The notes under the pieces: model-generated
The model's database searches: none
What the model was told of the DNA's origin: nothing
Seen by the model: the letters and a program-made list of their open reading frames with translations, nothing else
Made by a program: the position numbers and the translations under genes
Shown: in pieces, positions 1-12,121 of the stretch
Layout of the letters: every line of letters starts with the position of its first letter
Numbering within the stretch: position 1 is the first letter of the stretch
Assembly: GCF_001083805.1 (NCBI RefSeq)
Contig: NZ_JXSK01000005.1
Span: 1 to 64,000 of the forward strand
Direction of reading: 5' to 3'
DNA from: Photorhabdus luminescens subsp. luminescens
GTDB taxonomy: Bacteria; Pseudomonadota; Gammaproteobacteria; Enterobacterales; Enterobacteriaceae
DNA length: 64,000 nucleotides

Positions 1-1128
<1,128 letters not shown>

Positions 1129-1210
1129 CCTGAGATAGGTTGAGTGCAGTGCTCACACAGATTGTCTGATGAAAGTAAAGTGCAAGCGCGTCTGCGAAGC
1201 TGACCATCGG

Positions 1211-1286
1211 GTCCCCTTCGTCTAGAGGCCTAGGACACCGCCCTTTCACGGCGGTAACAGGGGTTCGAATCCCCTAGGGGACGCCA
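1211..1286 (+). tRNA. gltT: tRNA-Glu (anticodon TTC)
   Basis: This 76-nt cloverleaf lies in the 16S-23S spacer. The acceptor arms are GTCCCCT and AGGGGAC, followed by an encoded GCCA end. The anticodon loop CTTTCAC gives TTC at 1245-1247, and the T loop is TTCGAAT. A single tRNA-Glu is one of the two usual spacer types in enterobacterial rRNA operons. Confidence 0.97.
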
Positions 1287-1365
1287 GCTTGCGAAGATGA
1301 CGGGTGAAAGGCGTTGTCGTTAAGGTATCTTTAAGCGGATTTTCGGAATCGGTTTAGCGATATAA

Positions 1366-1380
1366 GCTCTTTAACAATCT
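1366..1380 (+). promoter_or_regulatory. rRNA boxA-type antitermination element in the spacer
   Basis: GCTCTTTAACAATCT matches the enterobacterial spacer boxA that recruits NusB/NusE for rRNA antitermination. It sits about 98 nt before the 23S gene, as expected. Confidence 0.75.
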
Positions 1381-2456
1381 GGAACAAGCTGAAAAATTGA
1401 AACAGTCAATGATACCGGTTGCGGTGTGATTGACGAGTCTCTCAAGCTGAACAATCCGAGACAGTTTCGGGTTGTGAGGTTAAGCAATTAAGCGTACACG
1501 GTGGATGCCTAGGCAGTCAGAGGCGATGAAGGACGCGCTAATCTGCGAAAAGCGTCGGTAAGCTGATATGAAGCGTTATAAGCCGGCGATGTCCGAATGG
1601 GGAAACCCAGTGCAATGCGTTGCACTATCATTAACTGAATCCATAGGTTAATGAGGCGAACCGGGGGAACTGAAACATCTCAGTACCCCGAGGAAAAGAA
1701 ATCAACCGAGATTCCCCCAGTAGCGGCGAGCGAACGGGGAGGAGCCCAGAACCTGCATCAGCCACAGCATCAGAGGAACGGTCTGGAAAGGCCGGCGAGA
1801 GAGGGTGACAGCCCCGTACTCGAAGATGGCGTGGTTGTGAGTTCGATGAGTAAGGCGGGACACGAGAAATCCTGTCTGAAGAAGGGGGGACCATCCTCCA
1901 AGGCTAAATACTCCTGACTGACCGATAGTGAACCAGTACCGTGAGGGAAAGGCGAAAAGAACCCCGGCGAGGGGAGTGAAAGAGAACCTGAAACCGTGTA
2001 CGTACAAGCAGTGGGAGCCTTGATGAATCAGGGTGACTGCGTACCTTTTGTATAATGGGTCAGCGACTTATATTCTGTAGCAAGGTTAACCGAATAGGGG
2101 AGCCGCAGGGAAACCGAGTCTTAACTGGGCGAAATGAGTTGCAGGGTATAGACCCGAAACCCGGTGAGCTAGCCATGGGCAGGTTGAAGGTTGGGTAACA
2201 CTAACTGGAGGACCGAACCGACTAATGTTGAAAAATTAGCGGATGACTTGTGGCTGGGGGTGAAAGGCCAATCAAACCGGGAGATAGCTGGTTCTCCCCG
2301 AAAGCTATTTAGGTAGCGCCTCGTGAGTTCATCTTCGGGGGTAGAGCACTGTTTCGGCTAGGGGGCCATCCCGGCTTACCAACCCGATGCAAACTGCGAA
2401 TACCGAAGAATGTCATCACGGGAGACACACGGCGGGTGCTAACGTCCGTCGTGAAG

Positions 2457-2489
<33 letters not shown>

Positions 2490-2646
2490 GAAGTCATGGT
2501 TAAGTGGGAAACGATGTGGGAAGGCCCAGACAGCCAGGATGTTGGCTTAGAAGCAGCCATCATTGAAAGAAAGCGTAATAGCTCACTGGTCGAGTCGGCC
2601 TGCGCGGAAGATGTAACGGGGCTAAACCATGCGCCGAAGCTGCGGC

Positions 2647-3069
2647 ATTCAGAGGACAGATTTCAGAAGACAGAGGACGGAATGATGTCATATGGATTCG
2701 AGCAATTGGACGTGTTTAAGAAAGCTTATCGAATTTCGTTAGAAATTCATCAGGTGAGTTTGACATTTCCTCAGTACGAACAATATGGATTAGCGGACCA
2801 GGTCGGGCGGGCAAGTAAGGGCATTTGCGCCAACCTTGCCGAGGGCTTTGGTAAGCAGCATTATTCCAAACCCGAGTTCAGGCGTTTCATTAGTATAGCC
2901 TTAGGCAGTGCCGATGAGATGCGTGTATGGTTAAGATATTGTCTGGATTTGGGCTATATCAATCGGGTTCAGTGGCAGGAATGGCGCGATGGCTATGAAG
3001 AGATAGCGAAAATGCTGACTGGACTGGGGCGGCGTCTGTAAGCTGTATTCTGACGTCTGTTCTCTGAAT
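2647..3069 (+). other. 23S rRNA intervening sequence (IVS) in helix 45
   Basis: The insert begins ATTCAGAGGACAGA and ends TCTGTTCTCTGAAT. These ends pair as a 14-bp stem with a single G-T pair, extending helix 45. Such IVSs are known from Salmonella, Proteus, Coxiella, Leptospira and others; RNase III excises them and leaves 23S in two pieces without loss of function. Most of the insert is an open reading frame for a four-helix-bundle protein. The exact borders come from comparison with the E. coli helix 45 sequence recalled from memory. Confidence 0.93.
2682..3041 (+). CDS. IVS-encoded four-helix-bundle protein (S23 family)
   Basis: This 119-residue protein lies wholly inside the 23S insert. 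The start is one of two adjacent ATG codons (2682 or 2685), preceded by the purine-rich AGAGGACGG; the frame is open further upstream only because it runs through rRNA. The sequence has the family hallmarks: an N-terminal FEQLDVFKKAYRIS helix, then LADQVGRASKGICANLAEG, then FRRFISIALGSADE and a final LDLGYI helix. The family forms pentameric helical bundles and is carried by 23S IVSs and diversity-generating retroelements. Its role in IVSs is unknown. Translation would have to occur from rRNA precursor or from the excised IVS. Confidence 0.88.
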   Translation: MMSYGFEQLDVFKKAYRISLEIHQVSLTFPQYEQYGLADQVGRASKGICANLAEGFGKQHYSKPEFRRFISIALGSADEMRVWLRYCLDLGYINRVQWQEWRDGYEEIAKMLTGLGRRL

Positions 3070-3786
3070 GGGTAGGGGAGCGTTCTGTAAGCCGTTGAAG
3101 GCGGCGCCGTGAGGCCTGCTGGAGGTATCAGAAGTGCGAATGCTGACATAAGTAACGATAAAGCGGGTGAAAAACCCGCTCGCCGGAAGACCAAGGGTTC
3201 CTGTCCAACGTTAATCGGGGCAGGGTGAGTCGACCCCTAAGGCGAGGCCGAACGGCGTAGCTGATGGGAAACAGGTTAATATTCCTGTACTGAATGTGAC
3301 TGCGAAGGGGGGACGGAGAAGGCTAGGCCATCCGGGCGACGGTCGTCCCGGTTTAAGCGTGTAGGTGGGAGGAGCAGGCAAATCCGCTCTTCTTTTAACA
3401 CTGAGGCGTGATGACGAGCCGCTACGGCGGTGAAGTGGTTGATGCCCGGCTTCCAGGAAAAGCCTCTAAGCATCAGGTGACATTGAATCGTACCCCAAAC
3501 CGACACAGGTGGTCAGGTAGAGAATACTCAGGCGCTTGAGAGAACTCGGGTGAAGGAACTAGGCAAAATGGTGCCGTAACTTCGGGAGAAGGCACGCTGG
3601 CGTTAGGTGAAGGGGTTTGCCCCCGGAGCCGAAGCCAGTCGCAGAGACCAGCTGGCTGCAACTGTTTATTAAAAACACAGCACTGTGCCAACACGTAAGT
3701 GGACGTATACGGTGTGACGCCTGCCCGGTGCTGGAAGGTTAATTGATGGGGTTAGCCGCAAGGCGACGCTCTTGATCGAAGCCCCA

Positions 3787-3872
<86 letters not shown>

Positions 3873-4294
3873 GGCCAGGCTGTCTCCACCCGAGACTCAG
3901 TGAAATTGAACTCGCTGTGAAGATGCAGTGTACCCGCGGCAAGACGGAAAGACCCCGTGAACCTTTACTATAGCTTGACACTGAACATGGAGCCTTGATG
4001 TGTAGGATAGGTGGGAGGCTTGGAAGTGCGGACGCCAGTCTGCATGGAGCCATCCTTGAAATACCACCCTTGAATGCTCGATGTTCTCACTCAGGCCCGT
4101 CATCCGGGCCGAGGACAGTGTCTGGCGGGTAGTTTGACTGGGGCGGTCTCCTCCCAAAGCGTAACGGAGGAGCACGAAGGTTGGCTAATCACGGTCGGAC
4201 ATCGTGAGGTTAGTGCAAAGGCATAAGCCAGCTTAACTGCGAGAGTGACGGCTCGAGCAGGTACGAAAGTAGGTCTTAGTGATCCGGTGGTTCT

Positions 4295-4350
<56 letters not shown>

Positions 4351-4379
4351 ACCGCCCAAGAGTTCATATCGACGGCGGT

Positions 4380-4422
<43 letters not shown>

Positions 4423-4423
4423 T

Positions 4424-4457
<34 letters not shown>

Positions 4458-4792
4458 TGGTACGCGAGCTGGGTTTAGAACGTCGTGAGACAGTTCGGTC
4501 CCTATCTGCCGTGGGCGCAGGAAGATTGAAAGGGGCTGCTCCTAGTACGAGAGGACCGGAGTGGACGCACCGCTGGTGTACGGGTTGTCATGCCAATGGC
4601 ATAGCCCGGTAGCTAAGTGCGGGAGAGATAACCGCTGAAAGCATCTAAGCGGGAAACTTGCCTTGAGATGAGTCTTCCCTTGACTTGAGGTCACGGAAGG
4701 AACGTTTAAGACGAAGACGTGGATAGGCTGGGTGTGTAAGTGCAGCGATGCATTGAGCTGACCAGTACTAATGAACCGAGAGGCTTAACCTT

Positions 4793-4925
4793 ACAACGCC
4801 GAAGGTGTTTTGGTGTCAGAAGACAGCGGACAGCGGTCAGAAGACGGAAGAGAGATGAATTTCAGCTTGTTCAGAGATTGAACCGGGCGGTTGTGGAGAA
4901 GCAACGGCCGGGATAAAACGGAATA
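4793..4925 (+). other. 23S-5S spacer
   Basis: This is a 133-nt spacer without a tRNA. It contains TCAGAAGACAG at 4816-4826 and a near-copy, TCAGAAGACGG, at 4836-4846. The first 11-mer also occurs in the 5' arm of the 23S IVS at 2663-2673. Confidence 0.8.
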
Positions 4926-5045
4926 TGCCTGGCGGCGATAGCGCGGCGGTCCCACCTGACCCCATGCCGAACTCAGCAGTGAAACGCCGTAGCGCCGATG
5001 GTAGTGTGGGGTCTCCCCATGTGAGAGTAGGGAACTGCCAGGCTT
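4926..5045 (+). rRNA. rrf: 5S ribosomal RNA
   Basis: The 120-nt sequence starts TGCCTGGCGGC and ends with the pairing AACTGCCAGGC. It contains the conserved CCCCATGCCGAACTCAG loop region. It is the last gene of the operon. Confidence 0.97.
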
Positions 5046-5058
5046 TAAATACAGTAGG

Positions 5059-5086
5059 AACCCTCAGCGAGAGCTGGGGGTTTTTG
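5059..5086 (+). terminator. rRNA operon rho-independent terminator
   Basis: CCCTCAGC, loop GAGA and GCTGGGGG form an 8-bp stem, followed by TTTTT, 14 nt after the 5S gene. Confidence 0.93.
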
Positions 5087-5289
5087 CGTATTAGACTATG
5101 TATCATTTTATTTGCATATATTATTATCTAATTACTACTCTATACGTGTTATCAGGGCTACTATATACACAATATATGGCCGACTTGAATGTAAGTACTA
5201 AAATAACAAGCTTACGCTTTCTCTTATGCCCATAAATACATTATTTATGGTTGGTATCATGGCTAAGACACTTGTATATTGAATCCAAA
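5087..5289. other. AT-rich intergenic region
   Basis: About 200 bp lie between the rRNA terminator and the 3' end of the phosphoethanolamine transferase gene. No gene is seen. A weak inverted repeat, CATAAATACATTATTTATGG, near 5230-5249 could end transcription of the minus-strand gene. Confidence 0.5.
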
Positions 5290-6873
5290 TTATTTACCTG
5301 GAGCTTTGATATCTTTCTCGTCAGAAAGCTCGCTATATTTCATCAGGTTTTTATTACCATCGATCACCATTAGCTCTTTCTGTGGTTTGAAACAATTGCT
5401 TAATGGTGAACGGCAGTACTTTGGAGATTTATGATAAATACCTAGCCAATCACTAATAAGGTAATAATTATCTGAAGTTGAGAAAAGGGTATTTATTATA
5501 CCAGTATGACGATATCTTGGATTGACATTATCGTTATACCAGATAAATAAGGGAATATTGTAAGCTTCTTTTCGAGGATGACTAACTCCGTGGTGATAAC
5601 GGATGTCACCATTTTTATCTAAACGTTGTAATCCATGATCTGAAAAATAGAGAATAGATGCTTTATAATCTTTTATTTTATTAATAATTTTCTCTATTAG
5701 CTGATCTGTATAAATTATTGAGCTGTCATAGCAATTATCATCTTCGTTCGATGAGAAAGATATTAGTTTATTCTCGGGAAATCTGTTACAGGATGGCTCG
5801 TGACTGCCATAGATATGCATAATAATAAATTTCTTACCTTTCTGTTTTAGCGCATCATCTAAATAGGGTAGTAACTCTTCATCATATCCAATATATTCAT
5901 TCCATTTTTGGCTTTCAGTCATATTAGCAATAACTGTGATCAGGCTATTGCTTTTACCTGATCTTCCTTGGTTACTTATCCAGGTTGTCTTAAATCCTGC
6001 ATCTTTAGCTAAAGATATAATATTGTCGGCATAATGAACCTTATTTTTGAGCTGATATAGAGTAATATTAGAAAGTGAAATAGGTAAGGATAATATAGTA
6101 ACTGGAGCTGGAGAAATAGCTTGATTGAATATCAACATATTTCTCTGCATCGCGTCCAATGTTGGTGTTGTGGCTTTATTATAACCGTACAGAGACATAT
6201 GATCTCTCCTTGTTGATTCTCCTATCATCAATATGTAAATATCAATATCTTTATCCTCTTTTATATAATTAAAATTCACTTTAACAGAAGAAATATTTTT
6301 AATTTGTTGATTTTCATATATTGCCTTTACCATTGCTGATGAGTTATAGAATGGTGTTCCCATTAAAAAGTGTTCTGATAGAATAATATCACCTGAATAT
6401 TTCTTTCCTGAGATATAGTAGTCAATAGGCACTAACAGACAGACAAAAATAAAAGCCCATAAACTAGATTTGAGTAATCTTTTGTCTATATTTTTTGATA
6501 GCCATCTAATAGACAAAAAATATATTAACAGCATGAAAATAAAGAAAAACACATAGTATTTGTTGTAAGACAACATACCTACAGCTTCATTGCTATTTGT
6601 ATTAATAAAAGTATTGGCAATAGTTGAAGAAAAGCTTATCTGATGTTCATTAAAGAAGAAAAAAGATGTAGATATATTAAGCGACCACAATAGAGAAATA
6701 AGTAAAACCAAAGGCTTAAGATATTTATAACAATAAAAAAATGCATTAACACTTACTAGCAAGAAACTTAGTAATATTATTTTTAACTTATACTCACCAG
6801 ATAAATCACTAATGAATATTATCGGTAGTAAAGAGAGAGTCAAAATAATAATAATTGTCCATTTGTTTCGCAT
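5290..6873 (-). CDS. Phosphoethanolamine transferase-like membrane enzyme (EptA/CptA/OpgE superfamily)
   Basis: This 527-residue protein fits the alkaline-phosphatase-fold phosphoethanolamine transferases that decorate lipid A, LPS core or glucans from the periplasmic face of the inner membrane. The N-terminal third is hydrophobic, with about five membrane spans in residues 7-152. The catalytic domain then opens with GESTRRDHMSLYGY, where Thr221 is the expected nucleophile. Metal ligands are visible in IYGSHEP, YFSDHGLQRL and HHGVSHPR. Family members can confer resistance to cationic peptides. The acceptor cannot be read from sequence; the length and the GESTRRDHMSLYGY wording suggest the CptA/OpgE side rather than EptA. 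The gene is monocistronic and strongly AT-rich compared with the acs operon beside it. Confidence 0.85.
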   Translation of the reverse strand: MRNKWTIIIILTLSLLPIIFISDLSGEYKLKIILLSFLLVSVNAFFYCYKYLKPLVLLISLLWSLNISTSFFFFNEHQISFSSTIANTFINTNSNEAVGMLSYNKYYVFFFIFMLLIYFLSIRWLSKNIDKRLLKSSLWAFIFVCLLVPIDYYISGKKYSGDIILSEHFLMGTPFYNSSAMVKAIYENQQIKNISSVKVNFNYIKEDKDIDIYILMIGESTRRDHMSLYGYNKATTPTLDAMQRNMLIFNQAISPAPVTILSLPISLSNITLYQLKNKVHYADNIISLAKDAGFKTTWISNQGRSGKSNSLITVIANMTESQKWNEYIGYDEELLPYLDDALKQKGKKFIIMHIYGSHEPSCNRFPENKLISFSSNEDDNCYDSSIIYTDQLIEKIINKIKDYKASILYFSDHGLQRLDKNGDIRYHHGVSHPRKEAYNIPLFIWYNDNVNPRYRHTGIINTLFSTSDNYYLISDWLGIYHKSPKYCRSPLSNCFKPQKELMVIDGNKNLMKYSELSDEKDIKAPGK

Positions 6874-6984
6874 ACAGATTAATAATTTAATTAATAAATT
6901 TAAATAAAAGAGTTAATCATTAACCTGGGATTAAAACAAGAGGTTAACTTGTGAAATAGCTCTGAATTTAGGTGACTTCCAATG

Positions 6985-7009
6985 AAAATACCTCTCCCGA
7001 AGGAGAGGT
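6985..7009 (-). terminator. Terminator of the acs-yjcH-actP operon
   Basis: Read on the minus strand, ACCTCTCC, loop TTCG and GGAGAGGT form a perfect 8-bp stem with a UUCG tetraloop. It is followed by A then TTTT, 17 nt beyond the actP stop codon. Confidence 0.85.
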
Positions 7010-7026
7010 TGGACATAAAAATGTAA

Positions 7027-8676
7027 TTAGTGTACTTTTCCTTGTGCGATACCAAGTCCTGTTTGTGATCGAATAAACTGGATTCTAAATTGTTCTCTTT
7101 CCTGTATACCTTGTTGTGAATTATCGGTGATAGAAAATATCCATGAGCCAATAAAAGCGATAATCATTGAAAATAATGCTGGATATTCATAAGGATAGAT
7201 TGGTTTATTGTGACCAAGAATGCTGACCCAGATTGTTGGGCCGAGAATCATCAAAACTACCGCTGTAATTAATCCTAGCCAACCTCCGGCTAAGGCACCA
7301 CGGGTAGTGAGTTTACGCCAGTACATGGATAAAAGAATAATTGGGAAGTTACAGCTTGCAGCAATAGAAAATGCTAATCCAACCATGAAGGCTATGTTCT
7401 GGTTTTCAAATAAAATACCTAATCCGATGGCAATAAACCCAAGTATCACAACTGTTATTTTTGATACTTTCAGTTCATCTCGCTCATTGGCTTTACCGCG
7501 TTTAATGGCGTTTGCGTATAGGTCATGTGATACCGCTGATGCGCCAGCCAGTGTTAGCCCCGCAACAACAGCTAGAATTGTGGCAAAAGCGACAGCAGAG
7601 ATGAAACCCAGGAACAAGTTGCCGCCAACTGCATTAGCGAGGTGAACGGCTGCCATGTTAGTACCACCAATGAGTGCGCCGGTAGCATCTTTAAAGGAAG
7701 GGTTTGGACTAACCAGTAAAATAGCACCGAAACCGATGATAAAGGTCAGAATGTAAAAATAGCCAATAAAGCCAGTCGCATAGAAAACGCTTTTTCGTGC
7801 TTCTTTCGCATCACTTACAGTAAAGAAACGCATAATAATATGAGGTAAGCCAGCAGTACCAAACATCAATGCGAGACCGAGGGAAAGCGCGGATATTGGG
7901 TCAGATACCAATCCTCCTGGGCTCATGATGGCTTCACCTCTTGAATGAACAGCAACGGCTTCTTTGAATAGCGTATTGAAATTGAAGTTTACTGCTTTCA
8001 TGACCATAAGGGCCATAAAGGTGGCGCCAGCTAGCAATAGGATAGCTTTGATAATTTGTACCCAGGTCGTTGCTAGCATACCGCCAAACAGAACATAAAG
8101 TACCATCAGGATACCAACCAATACGACCGCTACATGGTAATTAAGTCCAAAAAGCAATTCGATAAGTTTACCTGCTCCAACCATCTGAGCGATAAGATAA
8201 AGGGCGACAACAAACAGCGAACCAATTGCGGATAATGTACGGATTGGGCGTTGCTGTAACCGATAAGAAGCGACATCAGCGAAAGTATAACGTCCAAGGT
8301 TTCTTAATCTTTCGGCAATCAGAAATAGGATAATAGGCCAGCCAATCAAGAAGCCGATAGAATAAATTAGTCCATCATAACCAGACGTATAAACTAAAGC
8401 GGAAATGCCGAGGAATGATGCTGCGGACATAAAATCTCCCGCAATTGCCATTCCATTTTGAAAACCAGTAATACGTCCACCCGCCGTATAGTAATCAGCG
8501 CGGGAGCGTGTTTTTTTTGAGGCCCAGTAAGTGATGTAGAGAGTAAAACCAACAAACAGGACGAACATGATAATAGCCTGAATATTAATAGGTTGCTTTT
8601 CTACGGTTCCAGAGATTGCGTTAGCCCAGGTGAGATGAGGAAATAGCGCTATTGCTAATGATAGGAACTTTTTCAT
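7027..8676 (-). CDS. actP: Cation/acetate symporter ActP
   Basis: This 549-residue sodium:solute symporter has about 13 membrane spans and takes up acetate and glycolate. An N-terminal hydrophobic signal-like helix ([18 protein letters not shown]) precedes the SSS core. Conserved stretches include [34 protein letters not shown] and [15 protein letters not shown], both characteristic of ActP. Its ATG overlaps the yjcH stop codon as ATGA, so translation is likely coupled. It is the last gene of acs-yjcH-actP, which imports acetate and activates it to acetyl-CoA. Confidence 0.96.
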   Translation of the reverse strand: MKKFLSLAIALFPHLTWANAISGTVEKQPINIQAIIMFVLFVGFTLYITYWASKKTRSRADYYTAGGRITGFQNGMAIAGDFMSAASFLGISALVYTSGYDGLIYSIGFLIGWPIILFLIAERLRNLGRYTFADVASYRLQQRPIRTLSAIGSLFVVALYLIAQMVGAGKLIELLFGLNYHVAVVLVGILMVLYVLFGGMLATTWVQIIKAILLLAGATFMALMVMKAVNFNFNTLFKEAVAVHSRGEAIMSPGGLVSDPISALSLGLALMFGTAGLPHIIMRFFTVSDAKEARKSVFYATGFIGYFYILTFIIGFGAILLVSPNPSFKDATGALIGGTNMAAVHLANAVGGNLFLGFISAVAFATILAVVAGLTLAGASAVSHDLYANAIKRGKANERDELKVSKITVVILGFIAIGLGILFENQNIAFMVGLAFSIAASCNFPIILLSMYWRKLTTRGALAGGWLGLITAVVLMILGPTIWVSILGHNKPIYPYEYPALFSMIIAFIGSWIFSITDNSQQGIQEREQFRIQFIRSQTGLGIAQGKVH

Positions 8677-8984
8677 TTATTTACCTCACTGAGAATTTGT
8701 GAGGTAAGATGATCAAACTCGTTATTGGCTCTGATGACATATAGACCGGTTAAAATGAATGAAATAATAATTAAACCAACACCAACGGGTATTCCACGAG
8801 TGATATTGGAACCATTATAAAGGGGAGTCCCTAGCCATTCGGGTACAAATGCAATGAGAAAAATAAAACCGACATACAGAACTAATGTGATTATTGATAG
8901 CAACCATGCAAAACGCCCTCGCTTTTCAACCAGTTCTTTGAAACGAGGGTTATTCTCGATCCCTAGGTAAATATCGTCATTCAT
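8673..8984 (-). CDS. yjcH: YjcH family inner membrane protein (DUF485)
   Basis: This 103-residue protein has two membrane spans (about residues 28-50 and 65-85) and the DUF485 pattern [19 protein letters not shown] near the N-terminus. It always sits between acs and actP in enterobacteria and is thought to assist the permease; its exact role is not established. It overlaps actP by 4 bp. Confidence 0.95.
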   Translation of the reverse strand: MNDDIYLGIENNPRFKELVEKRGRFAWLLSIITLVLYVGFIFLIAFVPEWLGTPLYNGSNITRGIPVGVGLIIISFILTGLYVIRANNEFDHLTSQILSEVNK

Positions 8985-9047
8985 TGGAGTATATCCTCTT
9001 ATATTTATTATATTTTGATTACAGCCGCCTTATGGCGGCATGATCTG

Positions 9048-11003
9048 TCACGAAATACTCATTGTTTGTTTTTCTTCCAACAATTTTTCTACTACTCCTG
9101 GATCTGCTAGTGTTGAAATATCTCCTAGATTGCTGGTATCGCCGGAGGCTATTTTGCGCAGGATACGACGCATAATTTTTCCTGACCGGGTTTTTGGTAA
9201 TGAGTCTGTCCAGTGTAGGATGTCTGGTGTAGCAATCGGGCCGATTTCTTTACGTACCCAATTACGGACTTCTGTATAGAGTTCTGGAGAGGGCTCTTCA
9301 CCGTGATTCAAGGTGACATAGGCATAAATTGCCTGCCCTTTAATGTTATGTGGGGTACCTACGACAGCCGCTTCTGCAATTTTAGGATGGGAGACCAAAG
9401 CAGATTCAATTTCAGCAGTACCTAGACGGTGGCCGGAAATATTCAGCACATCATCAACACGGCCAGTTATCCAATAGTAGCCATCTTCATCACAGCGTGC
9501 GCCATCACCACTAAAATACATTCCCTTAAAGGTAGAAAAATAGGTTTGTTCGAAACGGTCATGATCGCCAAATAGTGAGCGTGCTTGTCCCGGCCAAGAG
9601 TCGGTAATAACCAGATTTCCTTCACAAACACCTTCTAGTAGTTCACCAAGATTATCAACCAACGCGGGCTGAACACCGAAGAAAGGTAGCGTTGCGGAAC
9701 CTGCTTTCAGTTCGGTTGCGCCTGGCAGTGGTGTAATCATGAAGCCACCAGTTTCTGTTTGCCACCAGGTATCGACAATTGGGCATTTGCTGTTACCAAT
9801 TTTCTGATAATACCATTCCCAAGCTTCCGGGTTAATCGGCTCGCCAACTGATCCCATAATGCGCAGAGAAGTACGTTTTGTTCCTTCAATAGCTTTGTCG
9901 CCTTCAGCCATCAGGGCTCGGATCGCTGTTGGTGCTGTATACAGGATATTTACCTGATGTTTATCAATAACCTGACTTAGACGGTTAACCGCAGGATAGT
10001 TTGGCACGCCTTCAAACATTAGAGTAATAGCGCCGCAGGAAAGGGGGCCGTAGAGCAGATAACTATGTCCGGTAACCCAACCTACATCTGCTGTACACCA
10101 ATAGACTTCCCCCGGCTGATAATCGAATACATATTTAAATGTTAGAGATGCATATACAAGGTAACCTCCGGTGGTGTGCAGTACACCTTTAGGTTTACCG
10201 GTAGATCCGGAAGTATAGAGAATAAACAGCGGGTCTTCTGCATTCATCTCTTCAACTGGGCAGTCAGCACTAGCGTCTGCGACCAATTCATGCCACCAAA
10301 GGTCACGGCCAGATTGCCAGTGACCAATATTTCCAGTACGTTTAAAAACGATTACATTAGATACACTGACAACGGCTGCATTACTTAATGCGTCATCGAC
10401 ATTCTTTTTCAGGGGGATAGTGCGTCCGGCTCTCAATCCTTCATCGGCAGTAATGACAAGTTTAGTATTCGAATCGATGATGCGCCCGGATACGGCGTCA
10501 GGAGAAAAACCTGCGAAAATAACAGAGTGGATAGCACCAATGCGGGCACATGCTAACATGGCAACCGCTGCTTCCGGCACCATCGGCATGTAAATAGCAA
10601 CAACATCGCCTTTTTTAATACCTAGATTTTTTAATACATTGGCAAACTGGCATACATCATGGTGTAGTTCACGATAGGTTATTGCTTTAGATTCTGTTGG
10701 ATCATCACCTTCCCAGATAATAGCGGTTTGATCACCACGTTCTTTTAGATGGCGATCGAGACAATTTGCGCTTAAGTTTAGTGTTCCATCTTCAAACCAG
10801 CGGATACTGATGTGTCCAGGATCAAAAGAGGTATTCTTTACCTTGGTGTAAGGTTGAATCCAATCAACAATTTTGCCTTTCTCACCCCAGAATCTTTCCG
10901 GATCTTGCAACGATAATTGGTAGTTTTGTTGATATTGTTGTTTATTCATCAGGGCATGTTCTGCAATGGTGGCAGGAATAGGGTGCTTCATTATTTTGGT
11001 CAT
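9048..11003 (-). CDS. acs: Acetyl-coenzyme A synthetase
   Basis: This 651-residue AMP-forming ligase turns acetate, ATP and CoA into acetyl-CoA. It shows the adenylation motif [11 protein letters not shown], the WWQTETGG and [20 protein letters not shown] core motifs, and the C-terminal [11 protein letters not shown], whose lysine is the regulatory acetylation site. The start ATG at 11003 has AAGGAG 7 nt upstream and aligns with the E. coli start. It is the first gene of acs-yjcH-actP (63 bp before yjcH). Confidence 0.98.
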   Translation of the reverse strand: MTKIMKHPIPATIAEHALMNKQQYQQNYQLSLQDPERFWGEKGKIVDWIQPYTKVKNTSFDPGHISIRWFEDGTLNLSANCLDRHLKERGDQTAIIWEGDDPTESKAITYRELHHDVCQFANVLKNLGIKKGDVVAIYMPMVPEAAVAMLACARIGAIHSVIFAGFSPDAVSGRIIDSNTKLVITADEGLRAGRTIPLKKNVDDALSNAAVVSVSNVIVFKRTGNIGHWQSGRDLWWHELVADASADCPVEEMNAEDPLFILYTSGSTGKPKGVLHTTGGYLVYASLTFKYVFDYQPGEVYWCTADVGWVTGHSYLLYGPLSCGAITLMFEGVPNYPAVNRLSQVIDKHQVNILYTAPTAIRALMAEGDKAIEGTKRTSLRIMGSVGEPINPEAWEWYYQKIGNSKCPIVDTWWQTETGGFMITPLPGATELKAGSATLPFFGVQPALVDNLGELLEGVCEGNLVITDSWPGQARSLFGDHDRFEQTYFSTFKGMYFSGDGARCDEDGYYWITGRVDDVLNISGHRLGTAEIESALVSHPKIAEAAVVGTPHNIKGQAIYAYVTLNHGEEPSPELYTEVRNWVRKEIGPIATPDILHWTDSLPKTRSGKIMRRILRKIASGDTSNLGDISTLADPGVVEKLLEEKQTMSIS

Positions 11004-11376
11004 ATAATATTCTCCTTGCGAATGTTAATATTATGTCAAATCAAAGTTAACTAAAGTGTAAAGAGAATTTTTGTTTTTTTTTTGCGCGGAAGATCACGCA
11101 ATAAAAAGAATATTTTTCACGTAATTGTCATTTAGTGTGGCGGGTTTCTTTAGGTTTAATTGCTAATCAAAAATAGTAATCCAAAATCCTAATCTAATAA
11201 TAATGTTAAATATAGATAAATTGACTGATAAGTCACTGAAACACAGTTGTATGATAAAACCATAATGAGAATATGGTATTGATAAACATTTCCAATAATA
11301 TTTAATTAACTATAATGATCACGTTGTTCACAAGGTGTGGACTTTGAACCATTCTTATATGACTGGAGTACATGAT
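11004..11376. promoter_or_regulatory. Divergent acs / sodA control region
   Basis: About 370 bp of AT-rich DNA lie between the divergently transcribed acs and sodA genes. A TATAAT hexamer at 11311-11316 is a plausible sodA -10 element. No convincing CRP site for acs or Fur/SoxS box for sodA could be identified by eye. An alternative in-frame sodA start at 11335 lies in this region but lacks a ribosome binding site. Confidence 0.5.
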
Positions 11377-12003
11377 ATGAGCTATTCATTACCTTCTCTT
11401 CCTTATTCTTATGAAGCTCTGGAACCTCATTTTGATAAGCAGACGATGGAAATCCACCATACCAAGCATCATCAGACTTACGTCAATAATACCAATAGCG
11501 CCTTGGAAGCTTTCCCAGAGCTGTCGGGACTGGATATTGATGATCTGATTCAGCAATTAGATAAGATACCTGCTGATAAACGTACTTTTGTACGTAACAA
11601 TGCTGGTGGACACGCTAACCATAGCTTGTTTTGGAAAGGTCTGAAATTAGGCACAACTCTGCAAGGTTCATTAAAAGAAGCTATTGAACGTGATTTCGGT
11701 AGCGTAGATTCTTTTAAAGAGAAATTTGAGCAGGCGGCGGCTACCCGTTTTGGCTCTGGCTGGGCGTGGCTAGTACTGAAAGATGATGGCAAACTGGCGG
11801 TTGTATCGACTGCTAACCAGGATAACCCATTGATGGGTGAAGCTATTTCTGGTGCATCTGGTTATCCGATTATTGGTCTGGATGTTTGGGAACATGCTTA
11901 TTATTTACAGTACCAAAACCGTCGTCCTGACTATATTAAAGCGTTCTGGAGCGTTGTTAACTGGGATGAAGCAGCAATACGTTACCAGGAAAAAGTGAAA
12001 TAA
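11377..12003 (+). CDS. sodA: Superoxide dismutase [Mn]
   Basis: This 208-residue cytoplasmic enzyme dismutates superoxide. Metal ligands are visible in the [12 protein letters not shown] and NHSLFW helices and in [19 protein letters not shown] near the C-terminus. The Gly/Gln pattern [13 protein letters not shown] and the WAWLV segment fit the manganese type. I chose ATG 11377 (protein [19 protein letters not shown]) because GGAG lies 8 nt upstream and it matches the E. coli start. Confidence 0.97.
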   Translation: MSYSLPSLPYSYEALEPHFDKQTMEIHHTKHHQTYVNNTNSALEAFPELSGLDIDDLIQQLDKIPADKRTFVRNNAGGHANHSLFWKGLKLGTTLQGSLKEAIERDFGSVDSFKEKFEQAAATRFGSGWAWLVLKDDGKLAVVSTANQDNPLMGEAISGASGYPIIGLDVWEHAYYLQYQNRRPDYIKAFWSVVNWDEAAIRYQEKVK

Positions 12004-12031
12004 CTTGCTGAATAATTTCTCTTTTCTGCTA

Positions 12032-12062
12032 TGCCGGCTGATATGACTGCCGGCATTTTTAT
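12032..12062 (+). terminator. sodA terminator
   Basis: TGCCGGC and GCCGGCA form a 7-bp stem around a 10-nt loop, followed by TTTTTATT. Confidence 0.88.
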
Positions 12063-12121
12063 TGGTTGAATGTTGGTTTATGATGGTGATGTCAGACTGA
12101 TTTCAATAAGGAAAGTGAATT

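Noticed and set aside
7220-7645. 141-codon plus-strand frame within actP
   Set aside because: It is antisense to a well-conserved transporter and has no ribosome binding site or recognisable domain.
11221-11310. Fur box upstream of sodA
   Set aside because: AATGAGAATATGG and TTGATAAACATT are only weakly like Fur hexamers, in contrast to the perfect box at ryhB.
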